DNA from: Candidatus Dadabacteria bacterium
Lineage (GTDB): Bacteria; Desulfobacterota_D; UBA1144; Nemesobacterales; UBA2774
Direction: 5' to 3'
DNA: 5,220 nucleotides
Assembly (NCBI GenBank): GCA_030632765.1
Contig: DAOVUC010000148.1
Location: 1 to 5,220 of the forward strand
Below the pieces are notes generated by a model that was not told where the DNA came from, searched no databases, and saw only the letters and a list, made by a program, of their open reading frames with translations. The translations under genes were made by a program, and so were the position numbers. This document shows, piece after piece, positions 1 to 5,220 of the stretch (position 1 is its first letter; each line of letters begins with the position of its first letter).

Positions 1-1179
1 ATATTCGAAATCTTCCATAGTAATTTTCATTTTTCCGAATCTCGCAGCGTGCAGGGCGGATTCGTTCACCAGGTTCTCTAGATCAGCTCCTGAAAACCCT
101 GGTGTGGAACGAGCAATTACTGCAAGTTTCACGTCATCTTCTAAAGGTGTATTCCTGGAATGGACTTTGAGTATCTCTTCTCTGCCTCTGACATCTGGTC
201 TTGGAACCACAACCTGCCTGTCGAATCTGCCAGGTCTAAGTAGCGCAGGATCTAGGACGTCAGGACGGTTCGTAGCAGCCATTAATATTATTCCCTCATT
301 TGATTCAAACCCATCCATTTCTACCAACAGCTGATTTAGGGTTTGCTCTCTCTCATCGTGACCGCCTCCGAGCCCGGCTCCACGGTGTCGTCCCACAGCA
401 TCTAATTCATCTACGAATATGATGCATGGGCAATGGCGTTTGGCCTGTACGAATAAATCTCTTACACGTGATGCTCCTACTCCTACGAACATTTCAACAA
501 AATCGCTGCCACTAATTATGAAAAACGGGACTTCCGCCTCTCCAGCTATAGCTTTTGCTAAAAGAGTTTTTCCTGTTCCCGGAGCACCAACAAGCAAAAT
601 ACCCTTGGGTATTCTACCGCCCAATTTAGTGAATTTTTTAGGATTTTTTAAGAAATCTACGATCTCTTGTACTTCTTCTTTTGCCTCATCTATTCCAGCT
701 ACATCTTTGAAAGTGGTTTTGTTCTGGTTCTCATTAAGCATTCTCGCTTTGTTCTTTCCAAAAGACATCGCTTTTGTGCCGCCGGCCTGCAGCTGTCTCA
801 TGAAGAAAACCATAATAACAACCAAGAGAAGCAGTGGTGCCCAGTTGAAGAGGATGCTTGTTAAAGATCCCTCTTTATCTGAATCGAATTTAAATGTTAC
901 GCCTTTTTCTTCAAGTGTTTTTATCAGTTGGTCGTTGGCGGGGCCGGTAGTTTTAAAGCTTATAGCGGCATCATCGCTTACACCAACGTACTTCCCCTTG
1001 ATCTCCTCGCCTTTAAACTCGAGTTCTTTTATGTCACCGCTATCCAAGTTAGCTAGGAACTCACTGTAAGGTATTTCTTCATAACCTTCTCTAGGGGTGT
1101 GTACAAGCTGATAAAGTGCTATAATCGCCACAAAAATAACTAACCACAATACCAAATTTTTAAATAGCTGACTGTTCAA
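1..1179 (-). CDS. ftsH: ATP-dependent zinc metalloprotease FtsH, N-terminal 393 residues (cut by window edge)
   Basis: FtsH is a membrane-anchored hexameric AAA+ protease that extracts and degrades misfolded membrane proteins and some short-lived cytosolic regulators. Reading the minus strand from 1179 gives an open frame to base 1. Visible in order: a transmembrane helix at about residues 6-25, a periplasmic domain at 30-105, a second transmembrane helix at about 109-127, then the AAA+ domain. The AAA+ domain has Walker A GAPGTGKT at 198-205, pore loop FVGVG at 231-235, Walker B IIFVDELD at 253-260, the [17 protein letters not shown] block from 267, sensor-1 Asn304 and arginine fingers Arg315 and Arg318 in RPGRFD. 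The zinc-binding HExxH should fall about 25 residues past the edge and is not seen. The start is TTG: an in-frame TAA lies nine codons upstream, no other usual start codon lies between, and the first internal ATG would remove the first membrane helix. Identity is very secure; the truncation is due only to the window. Confidence 0.98.
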   Translation of the reverse strand, partial: MNSQLFKNLVLWLVIFVAIIALYQLVHTPREGYEEIPYSEFLANLDSGDIKELEFKGEEIKGKYVGVSDDAAISFKTTGPANDQLIKTLEEKGVTFKFDSDKEGSLTSILFNWAPLLLLVVIMVFFMRQLQAGGTKAMSFGKNKARMLNENQNKTTFKDVAGIDEAKEEVQEIVDFLKNPKKFTKLGGRIPKGILLVGAPGTGKTLLAKAIAGEAEVPFFIISGSDFVEMFVGVGASRVRDLFVQAKRHCPCIIFVDELDAVGRHRGAGLGGGHDEREQTLNQLLVEMDGFESNEGIILMAATNRPDVLDPALLRPGRFDRQVVVPRPDVRGREEILKVHSRNTPLEDDVKLAVIARSTPGFSGADLENLVNESALHAARFGKMKITMEDFEY

Positions 1180-1184
1180 TGTTT

Positions 1185-1190
1185 CCTCTT
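1185..1190 (-). promoter_or_regulatory. Shine-Dalgarno sequence of ftsH
   Basis: On the minus strand AAGAGG lies five bases before the TTG at 1179. It is the only clear Shine-Dalgarno-like motif in front of any gene in the window. It supports TTG as the true start. Confidence 0.75.
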
Positions 1191-1227
1191 GATTAAAATG
1201 ATATTAAATGCTGTTAAAACAATAAAA

Positions 1228-1256
1228 ATCATAGCATAAGTTAAGTGGGTTTTCAA
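1228..1256 (-). promoter_or_regulatory. sigma70-type promoter of ftsH
   Basis: On the minus strand the -35 box TTGAAA (1256-1251) and the -10 box TATGAT (1233-1228) are each one base from consensus and are separated by exactly 17 bases. Transcription would begin near 1221, giving a leader of about 42 bases before the TTG start. The -35 box also resembles the heat-shock sigma32 element, but the -10 box is of the housekeeping type and lacks the C-rich sigma32 form. This gives ftsH its own promoter, independent of cysK upstream. Confidence 0.72.
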
Positions 1257-1261
1257 CTTGG

Positions 1262-1292
1262 ATTACCCAATTATAAAGCATAATTACGCCAA
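1262..1292 (-). repeat. imperfect direct repeat upstream of the ftsH promoter
   Basis: On the minus strand TTGGCGTAAT (1292-1283) and TTGGGTAAT (1270-1262) repeat in the same orientation about two helical turns apart, and the second copy ends six bases before the -35 box. The copies differ by one base insertion. The position would suit an activator, but this is inference and chance is quite possible in so short a repeat. Confidence 0.3.
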
Positions 1293-1310
1293 CATGATGC
1301 TAATTTATCC

Positions 1311-2252
1311 TCAATCGAAAAGACCCGTGCTTAAGTACCTTTCCCCAGTATCGCAAAAAATCGTTGCTACCTGTTTTCCTTTTCCAATCCTCTGGGCGAT
1401 TTTTGATGCGGCATATCCCGCCGCTCCGGCTGAAATTCCTACCAAAAGTCCCTCTTTTAGTGCGATTTCCCTAGTGAAATGCCTAGCGTCCTGTGTTGAG
1501 ACCGGAAAAATTTCATCATAAATCTCCATGTTCAGTATTTCAGGTATAAAACCGGGCCCGATCCCTTGTATATCATGAATATTTGCTTTGCCTCCCGAAA
1601 GAACTGCGGATTCCTTAGGCTCAACGGCAACTAAATGTATATCGGGATAATTGCTCTTTAATATTTTTCCTACGCCGCTCATTGTACCGCCTGTTCCAAT
1701 TCCTGCTACGAATGCGTCAATTCTTCCCGGAATTTGTTTCATTATTTCAGTACCCGTTGTCAATATATGAGTCTCAGTGTTCACTTTATTGCTAAATTGG
1801 TTAAGCATAAATGAGTTTGGGATGTCCTTTGCAATCTCTAGTGCTTTGTTTATAGCGCCTTCCATGAGCTCGTTTGCCGGAGTCAATACCACATTAGCTC
1901 CATAAGCCGCTAATAATTGCCTTCTTTCCATACTCTTGTCATCGGGCATTGTTAGGATTAATTTATATCCTTTTATAATGCATACCAGTGCAAGGCCTAT
2001 GCCAGTGTTTCCGCTAGTAGCATCCACAATAACAGTGGACTCGGGGTTAATAGATCCATCCTTTTCTGCTTCTTCGATCATTCTCAGGCAGATTCTTTCT
2101 TTAATGCTGCCTGCAGGATTGAGGTTTTCTAGTTTTGCCCAGATTGCAGCACAATCGGGAGCAATAATATTATTGAGCCTAATTACAGGAGTATTCCCGA
2201 TCAGACTAAGCATGCTATCCACTACATTGTCGTGCATTTTAGATAAGTTCAT
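1311..2252 (-). CDS. cysK: cysteine synthase (O-acetylserine sulfhydrylase, CysK type)
   Basis: This cytoplasmic PLP enzyme joins O-acetylserine and sulfide to make cysteine and acetate, the last step of sulfur assimilation. The 313 residues match the usual CysK length. Seen in order: LIGNTP at 17-22, the PLP-lysine motif NPAGSIKER with Lys51, the substrate loop TSGNTG at 79-84, MERRQLLAAYGA from 108, the phosphate-binding GTGGT at 186-190, SGGK and QGIGPGFIP at 219-237, Ser274 in GISAGAA for the pyridine nitrogen, and the family-typical C-terminal GERYLST at 303-309. There is no C-terminal CBS regulatory domain, which argues against cystathionine beta-synthase. Small differences from the common form are Glu52 (usually Asp) and Asp78-Ala79-like wording before TSGNTG (usually Glu-Pro). 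ATG at 2252 is used; ATG at 2237 (Met6) would also fit, and neither has a clear Shine-Dalgarno sequence. No cysE or sulfate-reduction gene is adjacent. CysM or an O-phosphoserine-using relative is possible but less likely. Confidence 0.93.
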   Translation of the reverse strand: MNLSKMHDNVVDSMLSLIGNTPVIRLNNIIAPDCAAIWAKLENLNPAGSIKERICLRMIEEAEKDGSINPESTVIVDATSGNTGIGLALVCIIKGYKLILTMPDDKSMERRQLLAAYGANVVLTPANELMEGAINKALEIAKDIPNSFMLNQFSNKVNTETHILTTGTEIMKQIPGRIDAFVAGIGTGGTMSGVGKILKSNYPDIHLVAVEPKESAVLSGGKANIHDIQGIGPGFIPEILNMEIYDEIFPVSTQDARHFTREIALKEGLLVGISAGAAGYAASKIAQRIGKGKQVATIFCDTGERYLSTGLFD

Positions 2253-2332
2253 AAGTGTGTTGTTTTTAACCGCCTACTTGAGTTAGGTTATAAGGTCATT
2301 TCAGATCTTGGGATTAAATATGAACAATTGCG
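2253..2332 (-). other. gap between the small ORF and cysK, no clear signal
   Basis: Eighty bases separate the two minus-strand genes. I find neither a convincing promoter nor a terminator. TATAAC on the minus strand has no matching -35 box at 16-18 bases. Co-transcription of the small ORF and cysK is therefore plausible but unproven. Confidence 0.3.
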
Positions 2333-2545
2333 TTATTGTGTTTTTTCAAGGAGTAGTAAGAATATTTCCTTTGTAATCACTGTGTCTTTTTGTTCCAATG
2401 ATATAAGGATATTCTTAACTGTCTCCCATGTAACATCCGGTTTCCGTATCTCATTCTTGAGTTTAAGGAGAAGGCCTTTAATCACCTGATTATCTATCTT
2501 ACGTATGTAGGTGTCAAATGTCTCTATGTCGGGAGTATCGTTCAT
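2333..2545 (-). CDS. small hypothetical protein, 70 residues
   Basis: I do not recognise this family. The frame runs from ATG at 2545 to TAA at 2333 and encodes 70 residues with nearly balanced charge, no cysteine, no signal peptide and no membrane segment. It looks almost wholly helical: an acidic N-terminus (residues 3-11), a Leu/Lys-rich amphipathic stretch at 21-35, the segment KPDVTWETVKNILISLEQK at 35-53, and a second Leu-rich helix at 57-68. Such Pro-Asp-x-x-Trp-helix tails also occur in some bacterial proteins of unknown or defence-linked role, but that is only a resemblance. It lies 80 bases upstream of cysK on the same strand and is divergent from the PBP gene. There is no clear Shine-Dalgarno sequence. 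No longer ORF competes on the opposite strand, and the composition looks protein-like, so I favour a real gene, with the possibility of a spurious ORF. Confidence 0.55.
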   Translation of the reverse strand: MNDTPDIETFDTYIRKIDNQVIKGLLLKLKNEIRKPDVTWETVKNILISLEQKDTVITKEIFLLLLEKTQ

Positions 2546-2653
2546 TATTATTATGATAGCTTATTTTTTGTTTATGTAATAGCCTTGCCTCAGGTATAAT
2601 TAATTTTGATTTGTAAGTAAACCTATAATTTTTAACGGACTATATCTGGTTTA
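2546..2653. promoter_or_regulatory. divergent promoter region between the small ORF and the PBP gene
   Basis: This AT-rich spacer of 108 bases must hold the start signals of both flanking genes. On the plus strand there are two perfect TATAAT boxes, at 2595-2600 and 2624-2629, neither with a good -35 box at the usual distance. They would give leaders of about 47 and 18 bases before the ATG at 2654. On the minus strand TTTACT (2621-2616) and TATACC (2598-2593), each matching four of six consensus bases, are 17 bases apart and would start transcription near 2586. The plus and minus candidates overlap, so the two directions could compete. Which boxes are used cannot be told from sequence. Confidence 0.45.
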
Positions 2654-5220
2654 ATGGCGACAAAACAGAACAAAAAACTTAAATCAAAACCCAAGAAAAG
2701 CAAGTTCCTTTTGTACTTTGTACTATTTTGTATTCTTTTTATAGGCGCGGGTGTTTTAATGCTCTATGCGGGCTATATATATTATACGAAAGATCTCCCG
2801 GATTTAAGTGTTGTTACGGGATACAAGCCCAAACTCGTAACGGAGGTTTACTCCTCTAACGGTACATTGATAGGAGAATTCGCGGCAGAGAGGCGAAAAA
2901 TCGTCCGGTATGAAAATATCCCTCCCCATGTTCGCAACGCATTCATAGCAGTTGAAGATAAGCGTTTCTTTGAGCATGAAGGCGTTGATTTAAAGAGCAT
3001 AATAGGCGCAATGTTAGAAAATATTCAAGAAGGGGATTGGGTTAGGGGTGCTAGCACCATAACGCAGCAAGTTATTAAAAATGTTATTTTAACTCCGGAA
3101 AGAACTGTTTCCAGAAAGATTAAGGAGGCAATACTTGCCCATAAGATCGAAAATAACTTGTCCAAAGAAGAGATACTCTTTCTCTACCTTAATCATATTT
3201 ACTTAGCGGACGGCACTTACGGGGTTGAGACCGCAAGCCAAAATTACTTCGGAAAACCAGCGAAAGATATAAACATAGCGGAAGCGGCGCTTATTGCGGG
3301 TCTGCCCAAAAAACCTGAATACTTCTCGCCTCGTAAACATCTTGACAGGGCTTTGCAAAGGCAAAAGCTTGTACTTAGGAAAATGGTTGAAAGTGGTTTT
3401 ATCACCGAAGACGAGAGAGAAGAGGCAATTGATTATGAGATTATAGTGGTTCCTAGAAAGAGCCTCAACTATAAGGTTGCCCCTTATTTCGTTGAGCATG
3501 TGAGAAAGCATCTCGAAAATAAAGTCGGTACTGAATCATTTCTAAATGGGGGCTACAAAATTTTTACGACTCTGGATCTAGAGCTTAACAATGAAGCCAA
3601 GTGGGCTGTTAAGAGAGGAGTGCTTGATATTGAGTCCCGCCACGGCCGTAAGGTGGTTTCCAAGCAATTAAAAAATAAAGGTCTGATAAATAAATTCAGA
3701 GATAATGAGAATGTTCAAATTATAGAGCCGGGAACTATATATGACGGGGTTGTAACCAAAGTTAAGAAAATAAAGAAAACAGAAGCGGAAGGTTTGCAAA
3801 TATACTCGGCTGACATCGGAGTAGGGGCGGATAGCGGAATATTGAAATATACAGTCACCACTCCACTCGGAAAGGGTCTCAATAATACCTGGGACACGGG
3901 ATTAAAAGGTGTGAGTATATCCCCGGTTGAGCTTAAAGTAGGGGATGTAATAAGTGTTAAGGCCACCAATAGTATCGATGATGTAAACTATTTCTCTCTT
4001 TATATCCATCCTTTAGTTCAAGCTGCTCTCATTTCAATGGATACAAATGGTCATATTCTTGCAATGATAGGAGGGTTTGATTTTAGAACTTCTCAGTTTA
4101 ACAGGACAACACAAGCTCTTAGGCAGCCAGGTTCTGCTTTCAAACCTATTGTCTACTCCGCCGCTTTGGATAAGGGATACTCTGAGACATCTATTGTATA
4201 CGATATGCCGGTGGTAATAAAAGACTGGGCTCCACAGAATTATGACGGGAAGTATAAGGGCGCAATCGTATTAAGACATGCTCTTGCTAAATCAAGAAAT
4301 TTGGCAACCGTTAGGGTTATGCTAGAAATTAGCCCTAGCTATGTTGTCGACTATTCAAAGAACTTTGGTTTCACTTCAAAACTAAACCCTTATCCTTCTC
4401 TTGCTCTTGGCGGTAGTGATCTCAGAATGATTGAGATGGTTAAGGCTTATAATGTATTTGCTTCAGGGGGTAAGCTGGTTGAGCCTCAGTTTATACTTCG
4501 GATGTACGATAGAAACGGGCGAATAATAGAGGATAACACCGGGGGAACATTTGTGTCCAAAGAGGAAACTTTAAAAGCACAGAGAGAGGAGAGAAGGTTA
4601 GATATAATAAGGCAGTTAGCAAAAGAAAAGGGTAGGGATACCGATAGTGATCTTGAGTCTTTAAAAGAGGATATTCTCTTAGACACGAATGATTTTTTTG
4701 GGGACAGCGGATATACATTTTTAACTCCAAATGAATTTTTGGATTTAATTAGAGAGGGGCCGGTTGATTTTGGCTCTATGGAATCATCCAAACAAACTCT
4801 CAATCCTGAGACTGCGTTTATAATGACTGATCTTTTAGAGGCTGTGATAAAAGAAGGGACTGGTGTAAGAGCACAGAGGCTTTCAAAGCTTGCCCCGCTT
4901 GGAGGGAAAACCGGAACTACTAATGATTTTACTGACGCGTGGTTTGTTGGTTTTAGCCCAAAGCTAACCACAGCCGTTTGGGTGGGCAGGGACGATCACA
5001 AGAGCCTTGGCAAGAAAGAAGCCGGATCACGTGCGGCGCTTCCTATATGGATTGATTTTATGGAAGAGGCGCTTGCAAAGTATCCTGAAGGAAAGTTTAA
5101 AAGACCCTCCAGCATTCAAGTTGTGAGCACCCCATATGGGGATATCCCTTATAGTGTTGAGTCACTTAGACAAAATGTCCTGGATTCAATTCGTAATAAT
5201 GTAATGATTGAGGGAAGAGA
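2654..5220 (+). CDS. mrcA: class A penicillin-binding protein 1A: peptidoglycan glycosyltransferase/transpeptidase (C-terminus cut by window edge)
   Basis: This bifunctional enzyme sits in the inner membrane, polymerises lipid II into glycan strands and cross-links the peptides in the periplasm. A lysine-rich cytoplasmic tail (1-17) and one transmembrane helix (about 18-40) give a signal-anchor topology. The GT51 domain (about 68-245) shows catalytic Glu101 in EDKRFFEHEG, then GASTITQQ at 132-139, RKIKEA at 154-159 and LYLNHIYL at 177-184. An OB-like domain follows at about 310-450, as in PBP1A. The transpeptidase domain has SxxK with nucleophile Ser494 and Lys497 (QPGSAFKP), SRN at 547-549 and KTGT at 752-755. 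Between SRN and KTGT there is a charged insert at about 627-712. ATG at 2654 is the first possible start after an in-frame TAA; no clear Shine-Dalgarno sequence precedes it. The 855 residues seen already match the usual length of about 850, so little should be missing. The split from PBP1B or PBP1C rests on the OB domain and overall motif wording. Confidence 0.95.
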   Translation, partial: MATKQNKKLKSKPKKSKFLLYFVLFCILFIGAGVLMLYAGYIYYTKDLPDLSVVTGYKPKLVTEVYSSNGTLIGEFAAERRKIVRYENIPPHVRNAFIAVEDKRFFEHEGVDLKSIIGAMLENIQEGDWVRGASTITQQVIKNVILTPERTVSRKIKEAILAHKIENNLSKEEILFLYLNHIYLADGTYGVETASQNYFGKPAKDINIAEAALIAGLPKKPEYFSPRKHLDRALQRQKLVLRKMVESGFITEDEREEAIDYEIIVVPRKSLNYKVAPYFVEHVRKHLENKVGTESFLNGGYKIFTTLDLELNNEAKWAVKRGVLDIESRHGRKVVSKQLKNKGLINKFRDNENVQIIEPGTIYDGVVTKVKKIKKTEAEGLQIYSADIGVGADSGILKYTVTTPLGKGLNNTWDTGLKGVSISPVELKVGDVISVKATNSIDDVNYFSLYIHPLVQAALISMDTNGHILAMIGGFDFRTSQFNRTTQALRQPGSAFKPIVYSAALDKGYSETSIVYDMPVVIKDWAPQNYDGKYKGAIVLRHALAKSRNLATVRVMLEISPSYVVDYSKNFGFTSKLNPYPSLALGGSDLRMIEMVKAYNVFASGGKLVEPQFILRMYDRNGRIIEDNTGGTFVSKEETLKAQREERRLDIIRQLAKEKGRDTDSDLESLKEDILLDTNDFFGDSGYTFLTPNEFLDLIREGPVDFGSMESSKQTLNPETAFIMTDLLEAVIKEGTGVRAQRLSKLAPLGGKTGTTNDFTDAWFVGFSPKLTTAVWVGRDDHKSLGKKEAGSRAALPIWIDFMEEALAKYPEGKFKRPSSIQVVSTPYGDIPYSVESLRQNVLDSIRNNVMIEGR

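Noticed and set aside
104..1069. Plus-strand open frames at 104-334, 419-1069 and 667-864
   Set aside because: They lie antisense to ftsH, whose frame is certain. The translations are Ser/Pro/Phe-rich with no recognisable domain, as expected of a shadow frame.
1180..1310. Terminator for cysK in the space before ftsH
   Set aside because: The only short stems, such as GCAT/ATGC near 1278-1300, are weak and have no following T-run on the minus strand.
1258..2286. Plus-strand open frames at 1258-1521 and 1936-2286
   Set aside because: Most of each frame lies antisense to the well-supported cysK gene, and neither has a recognisable domain.
2266..2291. Inverted repeat TAACC/GGTTA upstream of cysK, considered as an operator
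   Set aside because: The arms are only five bases with a loop of about 13 bases, and extending them needs a three-base bulge. This is expected by chance in such sequence.
2322..2346. Hairpin ACAAT/ATTGT followed by a T-run on the plus strand, like a terminator
   Set aside because: The stem has five pairs, almost all A-T, no plus-strand gene ends before it, and it overlaps the end of the small minus-strand ORF. On the minus strand no T-run follows.
3203..4971. Minus-strand open frames inside the PBP gene, the longest 161 codons at 4486-4971
   Set aside because: They are antisense to conserved or charged parts of the PBP. The opposite strand of Lys/Glu-rich coding naturally reads as Ser/Leu/Phe-rich open frames.

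Overview
The window holds three genes on the minus strand and one divergent gene on the plus strand. All four look like ordinary chromosomal genes. I see no RNA gene, mobile element, CRISPR array or phage gene. The FtsH and the class A penicillin-binding protein (PBP1A type, with an OB-like domain between its two enzymatic domains) point to a Gram-negative bacterium with fairly AT-rich DNA. The wording of the FtsH ATPase domain and the PBP reminds me of deltaproteobacteria or a related uncultured lineage. That placement is an impression, not a search result.

Layout. Bases 1-1179 (minus) are the N-terminal 393 codons of the membrane AAA+ protease gene ftsH, whose protease domain lies beyond base 1. 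Bases 1180-1310 are the ftsH leader and a near-consensus sigma70-type promoter. Bases 1311-2252 (minus) are a complete cysK-type cysteine synthase. Bases 2333-2545 (minus) are a 70-codon gene of unknown function. Bases 2546-2653 are a divergent promoter region. Bases 2654-5220 (plus) are 855 codons of a bifunctional transglycosylase/transpeptidase that runs off the right edge close to its expected C-terminus.

The three minus-strand genes could be read in the order small ORF, cysK, ftsH. I see no convincing terminator between them, but ftsH also has its own promoter. The genes share no pathway: membrane protein quality control, cysteine synthesis and peptidoglycan synthesis.

No undescribed system is evident. 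The points most worth a second look are a charged insertion of roughly 70-80 residues in the PBP transpeptidase domain, the unassigned 70-residue protein, and the start regions. In the latter, the TTG-started ftsH has a clear Shine-Dalgarno sequence and the three ATG-started genes do not.
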